Source: CAYFUR01 sp964346275 (GTDB lineage: Bacteria > Sumerlaeota > Sumerlaeia > SLMS01). From it: 64,000 nt of DNA. This document shows, piece after piece, positions 53,637 through 62,151 of the stretch. The DNA lies in contig CAYFUR010000003.1 of assembly GCA_964346275.1 (NCBI GenBank), positions 62,001-126,000 of the forward strand. The letters are read 5' to 3'. The translations under genes were made by a program, and so were the position numbers. The notes below the pieces were generated by a model, which was not told the DNA's origin, did not search any database, and saw only the letters and a program-made list of their open reading frames with translations. How positions within the stretch are numbered: position 1 is the stretch's first letter; each line of letters starts with the position of its first letter.

Positions 53637-53668
53637 AAAACCGCCCGTTAAAGGACGAAGCGGCTTTT
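53637..53668 (-). other. Hairpin in the atpB-atpE gap
   Basis: Arms AAAACCGC (53637-53644) and GCGG-c-TTTT (53660-53668) pair over 8 bp with one bulged base in the 124-base gap ahead of atpE. On the minus strand the stem ends with TTTT. It may be a processing site or a partial attenuator that raises or tunes atpE output relative to atpB. Confidence 0.35.
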
Positions 53669-53708
53669 ACCCAACAGTCAGTGGAATGCGCCCTAAAGGC
53701 GATTCCGA

Positions 53709-54902
53709 TCAGGCCGGCGTCGCAGTCTGCGCCGAGCCAACGTGGTGGTACTCTGAAATGACCTCTTCTTCATCATCGTGGTGCTCGTGATCGTGGGGCA
53801 GCACGAGGGAGATGTAAATCGTCGAGAGAAGCGCGAAGACCAGCGCCTGGATCGTCGACAGCAAAATCCCGAGAAAATAGAAAGGAATCGTCAGGGGAAA
53901 GCCGATATAGTTCGCAAGCGGCTCGGAAATCGCACCCATGAGCGCAATCCCCATTCCGAGGAACGCTCCCAGCAGGATGTCTTTGCCGAGAATGTTGCCG
54001 AAAAGACGCAAGGCAAGGGAAAGGGGTTTGGCGATGAAGTCGGAGATAATCTCGAGAATCAGAAAAAGCGGCGAAAGGATCCAACCGACAACATCTCTCG
54101 GGCTTCCCATAAGGTGGTGTATGTAGGTGAGCGGGCCGAGTTTGATCCAGGCGGTTCCCTGCGTTACCAGGAAAGTGCAAAGCGCCAGGCTGAAAGTAAT
54201 CAGTACCGACGAGGTGGGTGCCCTCAGCAGGGGCACGAGGCCCATCAGGTTGCCCGTCAGAATCAAACAAAACAGCGTGCCGATGAAAGGCATATAGCGC
54301 CGGCCGTTCTCTTCGCCGAGCAGGCCTTTGCAAAAGCTGTCAAAGCTGCCGACAATATATTCGATGAAAACCTGGCCACGGGAAGGATACCGAAGCGCCC
54401 TTTTCCGGTCGCGGCGCATGCTGGCCGTCGCCAGCCAGAAGATGAGAATCAGAACAATGCCAGACAAGCCCAGATAAACATGGTTTTCCCAGGGACCATA
54501 GCCGATCAATGGCATTTTCTCTTTGAGCGTTCCCGCGTGCAAAACCTGGGCGGCGGTGGGCTGTTCGCCCTCAACCTCGACCCACTCCTGGGTTTCTTCA
54601 TCCCACTCCACCCATTTTTCAACCACAGAGGGCTTTGCGTCGCCGGGGTGTTTTTCGACATATTCTTTCGCGAGCTTCTTTTGCTCGAGCTTATACCAAA
54701 TCTGGATCAGGTGCGGCGGTTCGGGTGGGTGCTCGATATAGCGCCCGAGCTCCGGACCATGGCCTGCTCCATAATCCGCCTCGCCGGTGTGCTCGCCGTG
54801 ACCCGCTGCCGCCACTCCCTCTGAGTGCGCATCCAGAGCGGAGCCGCCGTCTTCGGTCCGAGCCAGTGTTTCCTGATGTTGTTCCGTCGTTGCCTTAGCC
54901 AT
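53709..54902 (-). CDS. atpB: ATP synthase subunit a with long N-terminal extension
   Basis: A 397-residue subunit, well above the usual 230-280. The membrane core starts near residue 140 and contains the essential Arg R299 (LSLALRLFGNILG) and the later QALVFALLSTIYISL. The first ~140 residues are hydrophilic, His- and acid-rich early (AAGHGEHTGEADYGAGHG) and with a KWVEWDEETQEWVEVEGE segment later. The C-terminal tail is His/Asp/Glu-rich (HDHEHHDDEEE). Similar additions occur in some Planctomycetes-like and Bacteroidetes a subunits, which is family knowledge and not proof. ATG 54902 overlaps the previous gene by eight bases. Confidence 0.92.
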   Translation of the reverse strand: MAKATTEQHQETLARTEDGGSALDAHSEGVAAAGHGEHTGEADYGAGHGPELGRYIEHPPEPPHLIQIWYKLEQKKLAKEYVEKHPGDAKPSVVEKWVEWDEETQEWVEVEGEQPTAAQVLHAGTLKEKMPLIGYGPWENHVYLGLSGIVLILIFWLATASMRRDRKRALRYPSRGQVFIEYIVGSFDSFCKGLLGEENGRRYMPFIGTLFCLILTGNLMGLVPLLRAPTSSVLITFSLALCTFLVTQGTAWIKLGPLTYIHHLMGSPRDVVGWILSPLFLILEIISDFIAKPLSLALRLFGNILGKDILLGAFLGMGIALMGAISEPLANYIGFPLTIPFYFLGILLSTIQALVFALLSTIYISLVLPHDHEHHDDEEEVISEYHHVGSAQTATPA

Positions 54903-55326
54903 TCGCCTCTGGTTTCGCCGGTGTCAGGACGCGCGCCGCGGAGGCGGAGCGTCCAGTATATTTCTGCCACTCCATATAGAGGAAGAGGCAGATGAAAAAT
55001 GTGTTCAAAGCCAAAAGGAAGGAGGTCGCCTCAATCCCGAAGTGCATCGCGTAGATCAGCAGGAAGACCAGGAGCAAAGGCTTGAGCGTAACTCCCACCA
55101 GGAGATCAATACCTTTTCGATCTCCCGTGACTCCCTGGAGAATCTTCGCCAAAGCGATCCAGTTCAGAAGGGCCAGAGCAGCCATCAATCCATAGCGGAG
55201 CGACCAGAGCAGATCGATGGGAGCAGTGCCTGCTGTGATGACAGCGCTTGCCACAGCCGTCACAACGAAGACGTGCGCCAGGTCACTCCTGTCCAGTCCG
55301 CTCTTTTGGATCGTCTGAGGCGCCAA
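54895..55326 (-). CDS. atpI: ATP synthase subunit I-like protein
   Basis: A 143-residue membrane protein with four helices (about 18-37, 43-63, 77-95, 100-118), starting at TTG 55326 with TAAGGG upstream. Position between atpZ and atpB and overall build fit ATP-synt_I, a chaperone for c-ring assembly. Sequence conservation in this family is low, so the call relies partly on place. Confidence 0.72.
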   Translation of the reverse strand: MAPQTIQKSGLDRSDLAHVFVVTAVASAVITAGTAPIDLLWSLRYGLMAALALLNWIALAKILQGVTGDRKGIDLLVGVTLKPLLLVFLLIYAMHFGIEATSFLLALNTFFICLFLYMEWQKYTGRSASAARVLTPAKPEANG

Positions 55327-55334
55327 AAGGGCCC

Positions 55335-55574
55335 TTACCTTTGAATTTGGTTGAGTCGTTTGATCAGCGAGACGGCCTCCCGGATTCCTGCAACAAGACC
55401 GAGAACAAGCCCGACAAACAAGATCCAGGGCAACTCCAGCTTGTCAGCCAAATATTTGCCAATCAAACCGCCTACCAGGGGAAAGACGATCATGACCAAA
55501 GGAATCGAGATCGCGACGCCTTCCGCTCGCAGTGAGCGCCCCCAATTCTTCCACCGATCCTCGTCATCCGACAC
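55335..55574 (-). CDS. atpZ: AtpZ/AtpI-family protein
   Basis: A 79-residue protein with two helices (about 18-41 and 48-66), starting at GTG 55574. VFPLVGGLIGKYLADKLELPW matches the AtpZ (F0F1-ATPase_Gca) family, whose members form an inner-membrane complex with AtpI and are proposed to act in cation (Mg, Ca) uptake or c-ring assembly. It is the first gene of the operon. Confidence 0.8.
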   Translation of the reverse strand: MSDDEDRWKNWGRSLRAEGVAISIPLVMIVFPLVGGLIGKYLADKLELPWILFVGLVLGLVAGIREAVSLIKRLNQIQR

Positions 55575-55682
55575 GGCGCGGTTGGCCTCTTAGCTGAGTG
55601 AGCAAAGCTTGCGGCCCTGAATCTTACCAGGGTGCTCATCAAACGCCCGCGGGAAATAGGAGGTCTAACCCACCTGGCACAA

Positions 55683-55715
55683 GAGAAAAAACACCGACTT
55701 TGTGATTTTTTTCTC
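55683..55715. promoter_or_regulatory. A/T-rich hairpin in the atp/ABC-F divergent region
   Basis: GAGAAAAAA-CAC (55683-55694) pairs with GTG-a-TTTTTTT-CTC (55702-55715), 12 bp with a small bulge. It lies roughly midway in the 261-base gap between the divergent atpZ and ABC-F genes. It may be a terminator for stray transcription or a structural promoter element. No clear -10/-35 pair was found in the region. Confidence 0.35.
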
Positions 55716-55835
55716 AAACTTGCCGATCAACTCACTGAACATTCACACTTCTCCTTGTGCGCAAACGCCGCTCTCCGTATCACTCCCCCGCTCCGCGCGA
55801 GGCAATCGCGCGACTCTCCCTGAATTTGAGCCTCC

Positions 55836-57833
55836 ATGTTTGATGTCCAGAATCTCAGCCTCGCCTTTGGCGGCCGGCCCATCCTTCACCGCGCCTCTTT
55901 CAAAGTGGAAGACGGCGAGCGCGCCGCGATCATCGGCGCCAATGGAACGGGCAAATCCACGCTGCTGCGTCTTATCGCGGGAATCATTACTCCCGACGAA
56001 GGCACCGTCTCGGTCCCGAAAAACACGGAAGTTGGCTATCTCCCCCAGGAAATCACGCTGGAAAGCGATCACAGTGTCATCGGCGAATGCCGCCAGGTTT
56101 ACGCCGACCTCCTGGAACACGAAGAGGAGATGCGCCGCCTGGAAGAGCAAATGAGCCATGTCGATCACGACTCGCCCAAATTCCAGAGCATCGCCGAGCG
56201 CTACGAGTACTTGCTGCATGAAACCCAGCGGCGCGACCTCTATTCCATGGACGCGACGATCAAAAAGGTGCTCGGGGGGCTGGGATTTCAAACCAAGGAC
56301 TACGAGCGCCCATGTAACGAGTTCTCCGGCGGATGGCAGATGCGCATCGCCCTGGCCAAGATCCTCCTTCAGAATCCCGATGTCATCCTCCTCGACGAGC
56401 CGACCAACCATCTTGATATCGAATCCATCGAGTGGCTTGCCCAGTGGATCCAGGGCCACAATGGCTCGGTGCTCATGGTCAGCCACGAACGCTCTTTCAT
56501 GGACGCCCTGGCCAAGAAAGTGGTCGAGATTGACCGCGGCGAAGTTGTTGTTTACCGGGGCAACTTTTCGCAAGCGGTGGAAAAGCGGGCGGAACGCCGG
56601 GACATCCAACAGCGGACCTACGAAAACCAGCAGCAGCAAATCGCTCATATCCAGAAGTTCGTCGACCGATTTCGCTACCAGGCATCCAAGGCCGCGCTCG
56701 TCCAATCGCGGGTCAAGCAGCTTGAAAAAATCGAGCAAGTGCAGGCTCCCACGCCGGACCAGGGCACCATCAAGTTCCAATTCCCCTCGGCGCCGCGCAG
56801 CGCGAAAGAGGTGATCACGGCGGAGGGTGTTTCCAAGGCGTATGGAAGCCTGACGGTTCTCGATCGCGTCGATTTCACGCTTTACCGGGGTGAGAAAGTC
56901 GCCCTCGTCGGCGTCAACGGCGCGGGCAAGACGACACTCATGCGGATTCTGGCGGGGCGCGACGGCGACTACCGCGGAAAATGCGAGTATGGGTCAAACG
57001 TCGATGCATCCTATTTTGCCCAGTATGACAAGGAGGACCTCCATCCCGACAATACCGTGCTTGGCGAATTTCACGCGACGGTGCCCCTCTCCGTTTCCGA
57101 TAAGGCCCGGCATATCCTCGGCGCGTTTCTTTTCAGCGGCGACGACGTGCAGAAGAAGATCCACATGCTTTCCGGTGGCGAGCGCACGCGCCTGCGCCTG
57201 GCCAAGATGCTCTGCGGCAAGGCCAACCTCCTTCTTCTCGACGAGCCGACCAACCACCTGGACATCGGATCGCGGCTCACCCTGGAAGAAGCGCTGCGCC
57301 AATACGACGGCGCGGTGGTCCTCGTTTCCCACGATCGCTACTTCCTCGACAACGTGGTCACTCGCATTGTGGAAGTCTCCGATGGCGGCCTGAAGAACTA
57401 TCCCGGCAACTATTCCGATTACCTCTCTCTGAAGGAACTGCACGAAAACGGCGGGGGGGGAAATGGCGCCGCGCAACCGGCGGTGTCCAAAAAAGTGGAC
57501 TCCAAGCGCCTTGCGGAACAAATTGCAGCAACGCCAAAGAAGGAGTCCTCTTCGGAACGGCGTGATCGCCAGCAGCGCGAGCGCCAGGCGAAAAACCGCC
57601 TGCGAAAAATCGAGCGCGAGGTGGAAGAGCACGAAGACATGATTTACCAGCTCGAAGAAGCCATCCGGCAGATCGAGAACGAAATGGCACAGCCGGAAGC
57701 CTCCACCAATCCACAGCGTCTCCAGGAATTGTCCGCCAAGCTGGAAAAGGTTCAGTCAAAGAAAGAAGAGGTGGAGGGCAATTGGCTCTCGCTCCAGGAA
57801 GAAGCGGAAGAACTGGAATCCCTTCTGGAATAG
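55836..57833 (+). CDS. ABC-F family ATPase (Uup-like)
   Basis: A 665-residue soluble protein with two ABC domains and no membrane helices. Domain 1: Walker A GANGTGKST, signature FSGGWQMRI, Walker B VILLDEPTNHLD. A charged linker (about 240-325) corresponds to the ABC-F interdomain arm (AHIQKFVDRFRYQASKAALVQ). Domain 2: GVNGAGKTT, LSGGERTRL, LLLLDEPTNHLD. The last 80 or so residues form a charged coiled coil as in Uup. ABC-F proteins act on ribosomes; whether this one is a translation factor or an antibiotic-protection protein cannot be told. Terminator at 57884-57907. Confidence 0.92.
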   Translation: MFDVQNLSLAFGGRPILHRASFKVEDGERAAIIGANGTGKSTLLRLIAGIITPDEGTVSVPKNTEVGYLPQEITLESDHSVIGECRQVYADLLEHEEEMRRLEEQMSHVDHDSPKFQSIAERYEYLLHETQRRDLYSMDATIKKVLGGLGFQTKDYERPCNEFSGGWQMRIALAKILLQNPDVILLDEPTNHLDIESIEWLAQWIQGHNGSVLMVSHERSFMDALAKKVVEIDRGEVVVYRGNFSQAVEKRAERRDIQQRTYENQQQQIAHIQKFVDRFRYQASKAALVQSRVKQLEKIEQVQAPTPDQGTIKFQFPSAPRSAKEVITAEGVSKAYGSLTVLDRVDFTLYRGEKVALVGVNGAGKTTLMRILAGRDGDYRGKCEYGSNVDASYFAQYDKEDLHPDNTVLGEFHATVPLSVSDKARHILGAFLFSGDDVQKKIHMLSGGERTRLRLAKMLCGKANLLLLDEPTNHLDIGSRLTLEEALRQYDGAVVLVSHDRYFLDNVVTRIVEVSDGGLKNYPGNYSDYLSLKELHENGGGGNGAAQPAVSKKVDSKRLAEQIAATPKKESSSERRDRQQRERQAKNRLRKIEREVEEHEDMIYQLEEAIRQIENEMAQPEASTNPQRLQELSAKLEKVQSKKEEVEGNWLSLQEEAEELESLLE

Positions 57834-57883
57834 CCTGCCCGCCGGGATTGCCGCGCGACAAGCTCTCGTGGATTGCCTGTGAG

Positions 57884-57907
57884 GCCCTGCCCGGTGGCGG
57901 GGCTTTT
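57884..57907 (+). terminator. Rho-independent terminator of the ABC-F gene
   Basis: An 8-bp stem with one G-T pair (57884-57891 and 57896-57903) and a 4-base CGGT loop is directly followed by TTTT and CCTTT. It lies 50 bases after the stop. The remaining gap up to 58071 shows no gene. Confidence 0.85.
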
Positions 57908-58071
57908 CCTTTGGCTGAATCCCGAGGGGGCATCCATTCCAGCGGAAAAAATCTCATAAGAGCGGGACATTTCTTTCATAGAGAAAAAGGCTTTTCTTCT
58001 TTTCGCCGAAAAACATTGCCTTTCCCGGGGCGAGCGGATAGGCGACTATGTTTTCTGAATTTGTGTTCTTT

Positions 58072-58100
58072 TTGACAGGCGGCCAAAAGCGTCCTATCCT
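58072..58100 (+). promoter_or_regulatory. Sigma-70 promoter of the Ser/Thr kinase gene
   Basis: A perfect TTGACA (58072-58077) and TATCCT (58095-58100) with the ideal 17-base spacing. Transcription should begin near 58107, giving a leader of about 45 bases before ATG 58151. It is the best housekeeping promoter match in the window. Confidence 0.75.
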
Positions 58101-58150
58101 TGCGCACAAAACGGACAGCCATCCTCGATCATTGCCCCCCGGAGACGTCT

Positions 58151-60775
58151 ATGGACGCGCCTCGAAGCTGCGACAAATGCGGAGAGAAGATTGCTCCCGC
58201 TTCCACACCCGGAAATCAGACTCGGCTTTGCGCCCTATGTGGCGCCCAGATTATCGACGCCCCGGAAGAGCGGGCCAGCGAGCTGGTCGATCAGGAAACC
58301 ATGCCGCTGGCAGCGCAGAGCATGTCCGAGGAGAAGACTGTTCATCTGCAATCGCGGGAAGAAGATTCCTATGGCCCCCCGGTGAATGAAGCCGAGACAC
58401 GAGTTCTCGGAGAAGCTTCCGATTCTGTGCCGAACGAGGCGCCCACCGCTCCGCCCCAACAGAGCCAGGGGGCCATTCCTGGTGAATCACGAGAACCGAT
58501 TCCCACGGTTTCAACGCCTCATTCTTCCGCTGCGCAGGAGGATGAGGACGAACTCGACGAGACAGACCTGACGGGCCGTCATATCGCCGGATACGTCATT
58601 ATCCGGAAGTTGGGGGCGGGGGGCATGGGCGCCGTCTATCTGGCCCGCCAGGTGTCGCTGGATCGCGAGGTCGCTGTCAAGGTTCTGCCGGGGAGGTTTT
58701 CAAAAGATCCCGCCTTCGTCGCGCGATTTACCCGTGAAGCCCTCACCGCCGCGCAGCTGAACCACCACAACATTGTCCAGGTCTTCGACGTCGGCCGGGT
58801 CGGAAAAACGCACTTCATTGTCATGGAGTATGTTGTCGGCGAAGACCTCGGGAAAATGATCAAGCGTGATGGGCGCATGGCCTACGAGGACGCTGCGGGC
58901 TACGTTCTTCAGGCGGCTCGCGGCCTCGCCTATGCCCACCGCCGGGGCATCATCCACCGCGATATCAAGCCGGACAACCTGATGCTCAACGAGCATGGCG
59001 TTGTGAAAATTGCGGACATGGGCCTTGCCAAGCGCCGCGGCGGGCCCGTGGAACGTGCCGGGTTGGACCATGGCGGAGAGGATGAACTCCGCAAAGCAGC
59101 CATGGGCGACCTGACAGGCGCCTCCGCCGCCATGGGCACGCCCTCCTATATGGCGCCAGAACAGGGGCGCGACGCTGGAATGGTCGACCACCGCGCCGAT
59201 CAGTATTCCCTTGGCTGCACGCTTTATTACCTTGTCGCGGGCAAAGCGCCGTTCACCGGACGCACCTCCTTTGAAATCATTTCCAAGCATCTTTCCCAGC
59301 CACTCGAGCCGATCGAGACGCACGTCAAGAATGTCCCGAAAGACCTGAGCCTGATCATCGAGAAAATGCTCTCGAAAGATGCCGGCGATCGTTTCCAGAA
59401 GATGCTCGACGTGGTCAGCACCCTGGAATCCTACCTCGGAATTGATTCAGCGAAAGGGCCCTACACCCCGAGAGAGCATCATGTCGCTCTTCTCGAGAAA
59501 GAACAAAAGGACTATTATTCCGCCCCGGGCATCAAACTCCGGCGCTATACACGCATCGGATTCGTTGCGCTGGCGGTCCTCGGATTTATCGCGTCAGTGG
59601 TTCTGCAGAGTTATTTTCTCGCCGCGGCTTTTCTCGGTCTTCTCGTCCTGACGCCGCTCTTCAGCTTTGTCATCAATGGCATCGCCACAAAGGACTTCCT
59701 CTTCCGCCGCGTACGCTCCGTTTTCTTCGGGATGACCCTGAAAGGGTGGGCGATCACCGCAATCGGAACGCTGCTGGGCCTCGGAGTGCTCTATACGCTG
59801 GGACTTCTCGGCCCCTGGATCGTGGTTTCCGTGCTGGCCTTCGCGCTGGCGCTGGGCTACCAGCTCGTGGTTCAGAGCAAGCTCCGCGAGCAGCGCCGCA
59901 AGCCCATCCGAAACGTCCAGGACATGCTTAAAATCCTGCGCGTCCGCGGCGTATCCGAAGAATCCATCCAGGACTTTGTTTGCCGGTTCAGCGGAGAGCG
60001 CTGGGAAGAGTTTTTCGAAGAGTTGTTTGGCTATGAGGACATGATCCTCCAGCGTGGCCGCTGGGCGAAACGCGAAAAGATCCAGCCGCGAAAACGCCAT
60101 GCTGTCTGGCGCGACCCTCTTTTCCGGTGGCTCGACGACATCGAGGACGCGCGCCGCAGAAAAAAGGAGGAAAAGACCCTCGCCCAGGCGGAAAAAGAAC
60201 GACTCCAGGCAAGCGGCGCTTCCGAAGAAGAAGCAGAAAAGGAAGCGAAGGAACTCGCGCATAATGCCTTCGACGAAGGACTGTTGGGTGACACCCAGAT
60301 GCTCGGGGCAGGGCCCAGCGCCGAAGAGCAGGAAGCGGCCGCCAGCGAGCTTCGTTCCTCTAAGAGCGGGCTTCTTTCCGGAGTGTTTAAATGGGGCTTC
60401 CGGGGCATCCGCATGGCTGCCGGCCTGTTCCTGGTCGGGGCCTTTGCAATCAATGCCGCGAACACGGTCGGGATTTCAATCCCGGGAAACTTCGTCAATG
60501 TGCTGCAGAATCATTATTATCCCTATGGAATGGGTGGCTCCATCGTCGGCGGCGCCGCCGGCCTTTTGCTTTTACTCTCCGTTTTTTCGAAACGCATTAT
60601 CGCTCCAGCCCTTCTGCTGCTCGGTGCCCTGGCCTGCGTCGCCTATCTGTATATCACTCCCATGACCCCGCGCCCGGCCTTCTACGAGTATCTGCTTTAT
60701 TGGGGTTCCATGGCGGCCACGGCGGCAAGCTTCGCCCTGATGATCTTGCTCAAGTTGGCGACGGGAAAATTCTAA
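58151..60775 (+). CDS. Membrane Ser/Thr protein kinase with N-terminal zinc ribbon
   Basis: An 874-residue protein. ATG 58151 has GGAG six bases upstream; TTG 58100 overlaps the promoter and is rejected. Residues 7-30 form a CxxC...CxxC zinc ribbon (C7, C10, C27, C30), followed by an acidic/Pro linker. The kinase domain (about 148-430) has the Gly loop KLGAGGMG, K177 (VAVKVL), HRDIKPDN (269-276), DMG in place of DFG (289-291), and MAPE (334-337). The activation loop carries an insertion of about 30 residues. The C-terminal half has helices near 470-510, 535-572, 750-775, 795-835 and 845-870, with a soluble part between (ERWEEFFEELFGYEDM). Such tails are known from planctomycete-like kinases. 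A target is unknown. Confidence 0.9.
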   Translation: MDAPRSCDKCGEKIAPASTPGNQTRLCALCGAQIIDAPEERASELVDQETMPLAAQSMSEEKTVHLQSREEDSYGPPVNEAETRVLGEASDSVPNEAPTAPPQQSQGAIPGESREPIPTVSTPHSSAAQEDEDELDETDLTGRHIAGYVIIRKLGAGGMGAVYLARQVSLDREVAVKVLPGRFSKDPAFVARFTREALTAAQLNHHNIVQVFDVGRVGKTHFIVMEYVVGEDLGKMIKRDGRMAYEDAAGYVLQAARGLAYAHRRGIIHRDIKPDNLMLNEHGVVKIADMGLAKRRGGPVERAGLDHGGEDELRKAAMGDLTGASAAMGTPSYMAPEQGRDAGMVDHRADQYSLGCTLYYLVAGKAPFTGRTSFEIISKHLSQPLEPIETHVKNVPKDLSLIIEKMLSKDAGDRFQKMLDVVSTLESYLGIDSAKGPYTPREHHVALLEKEQKDYYSAPGIKLRRYTRIGFVALAVLGFIASVVLQSYFLAAAFLGLLVLTPLFSFVINGIATKDFLFRRVRSVFFGMTLKGWAITAIGTLLGLGVLYTLGLLGPWIVVSVLAFALALGYQLVVQSKLREQRRKPIRNVQDMLKILRVRGVSEESIQDFVCRFSGERWEEFFEELFGYEDMILQRGRWAKREKIQPRKRHAVWRDPLFRWLDDIEDARRRKKEEKTLAQAEKERLQASGASEEEAEKEAKELAHNAFDEGLLGDTQMLGAGPSAEEQEAAASELRSSKSGLLSGVFKWGFRGIRMAAGLFLVGAFAINAANTVGISIPGNFVNVLQNHYYPYGMGGSIVGGAAGLLLLLSVFSKRIIAPALLLLGALACVAYLYITPMTPRPAFYEYLLYWGSMAATAASFALMILLKLATGKF

Positions 60776-61722
60776 TGCGTCCACTCAGCGCCTGTCTTGC
60801 CCTTTTTTCTCTTATCTTCTACCTCGGATCCTGTAGCGGCGGAGCGCATGTTCCCGTGAACACCCCTACAAAGGAAACAATCCTTTCTCCCATGCAAGAA
60901 AGCCTTCGATCGTATATCACCGAACTGGAAGAGGCCTATCAATGCCGCATCGGCCTTGCCTTCAACGACCCGGAATCGGGCCTCGAGTTTTCCCACCGTG
61001 GAGACGAACTCTTTCACGCCGCGAGCACCATGAAAGTCCCCGTCATGATCGAGGTTTTCCGCCGGGCCGATGCGGCGGACTTTTCCCTCCAGGACACCAT
61101 CAACGCATATCCCTTCTTCGAAAGCATGATCGATGGCTCGCCATACAAAGTCGATCCACGTGATGAACTTTCCCGCCGGCTCAACGAGGACGTTCCGATT
61201 CTCATCCTTACCGAGCAAATGATCGTGGTCAGCGACAACCTGGCCACGAATCTTCTGATCACCCGGCTCACCCCCCAGCGGATTACGGCCACGATGCGCA
61301 CGCTTGGGGCCAACGATGGCTTCGTGGTTCGTTGCCTCATGGACGAGCAGGCCTATCAGGCAAACATGTCCAATCTGATTTCCGCCCGGGATCTGAACAC
61401 ATTAATGGGGGCCATCGCTCGGAATCAGGCGGCCTCGCCAGAAGCCTGCGCGGAAATGCGGCGAATCCTTCTCGATCAGCGCTACAACGAGATGATCCCC
61501 GCCCGGCTTCCCGAGGGAGTGCGCGTGGCCCACAAGACGGGAAATATCACGGGGATCAGCCATGACACCGCGATTGTGTCTCAGGGAAACAAAGAGTATT
61601 ATTTGACGATCCTGACTGAAGACTTGTCTGAAGGTGAAACGACCCGCGAGGAAATCGCCGAACTTGCCCGGACAGTGCACACGGAATGGTTGAAGGCCTT
61701 GGAAGGAACGGGGATGCCCTGA
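60775..61722 (+). CDS. Lipoprotein serine hydrolase with class A beta-lactamase-like fold
   Basis: A 315-residue exported protein. ATG 60775 overlaps the kinase stop as TAATG. A lipobox (YLGSC, Cys20) marks it as a lipoprotein. Catalytic motifs are S84-x-x-K87 (STMK), S153-D-N155 (VVSDNLATNLL) and K254-T-G256 (AHKTGN). The Omega-loop Glu of true beta-lactamases is not obvious; D190 or E191 (LMDEQAYQ) lies in the region. It could be a weak beta-lactamase, a penicillin-binding-type peptidase or an esterase. Coupling to the kinase suggests one functional unit, possibly with a signal from the cell wall; that is inference. Confidence 0.85.
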   Translation: MRPLSACLALFSLIFYLGSCSGGAHVPVNTPTKETILSPMQESLRSYITELEEAYQCRIGLAFNDPESGLEFSHRGDELFHAASTMKVPVMIEVFRRADAADFSLQDTINAYPFFESMIDGSPYKVDPRDELSRRLNEDVPILILTEQMIVVSDNLATNLLITRLTPQRITATMRTLGANDGFVVRCLMDEQAYQANMSNLISARDLNTLMGAIARNQAASPEACAEMRRILLDQRYNEMIPARLPEGVRVAHKTGNITGISHDTAIVSQGNKEYYLTILTEDLSEGETTREEIAELARTVHTEWLKALEGTGMP

Positions 61723-61724
61723 AA

Positions 61725-61767
61725 AACGGAGCTTTCAGCCTGGAAAGCCTGGACTTGGATCTCCGTT
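61725..61767 (+). terminator. Nested hairpins after the serine hydrolase gene
   Basis: An outer 7-bp stem (AACGGAG 61725-61731, CTCCGTT 61761-61767) surrounds an inner 6-bp stem (GCTTTC 61731-61736, GAAAGC 61743-61748). The two share one base. There is no T-run, so it is a weak terminator candidate or a regulatory leader for the next genes. Confidence 0.35.
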
Positions 61768-61799
61768 GGTATTGACATTGCGCTGGCAAGCATTTGAGG

Positions 61800-61819
61800 T
61801 CTTACGTGTCATTGTAAGA
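61800..61819. promoter_or_regulatory. Inverted repeat upstream of the membrane stress cluster
   Basis: A perfect 6-bp inverted repeat (TCTTAC at 61800-61805, GTAAGA at 61814-61819, 8-base gap) sits 34 bases ahead of the start at 61853 and 18 bases ahead of its AAGGAGG. It looks like an operator or a leader hairpin. Confidence 0.35.
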
Positions 61820-61852
61820 AAGACCCTCTTAACCTTAAGGAGGCAGGAAACG

Positions 61853-62146
61853 ATGGCTGATAATAAGACAATCACGGACGAAATCGTGGAAGATATCGCT
61901 GAAAAAACGGGGACGAGCCCCAAGCGCGCCCGTGAAGTCTATGATCGGGTGCGGAGTGGCTTGTCCGAAACCGTCGAAAAATCGGGCCATGCCATTCACG
62001 ACACCTATGATAAAGTCGCCGATAAGTCGCTGAACGACATCCAGGCCGCCGTCATCCGCTCTGTGCGCCGCAATCCCGGCCAGTCGCTCCTCATCGCGGC
62101 GGGAGTTGGTTTCATCGCCGGCCTTTTCCTGCGCAGCCGCCGATAA
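61853..62146 (+). CDS. YqjD/ElaB-like (DUF883-type) membrane-anchored protein
   Basis: A 97-residue protein with ATG 61853 behind an ideal AAGGAGG. A charged helical N-terminal part (about 1-60, including KRAREVYDRVRSGLSETVEK) is followed by a Gly-zipper helix and a basic end (NPGQSLLIAAGVGFIAGLFL, RSRR). This build is that of YqjD/ElaB proteins, which anchor to the inner membrane with their C-terminus and can bind ribosomes in stationary phase. It is the first of three coupled genes. Confidence 0.75.
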   Translation: MADNKTITDEIVEDIAEKTGTSPKRAREVYDRVRSGLSETVEKSGHAIHDTYDKVADKSLNDIQAAVIRSVRRNPGQSLLIAAGVGFIAGLFLRSRR

Positions 62147-62151
62147 AGCCG

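Noticed and set aside
61772..61777. TTGACA upstream of the YqjD-like gene as a sigma-70 promoter
   Set aside because: No -10-like hexamer is present at 16 to 18 bases downstream.
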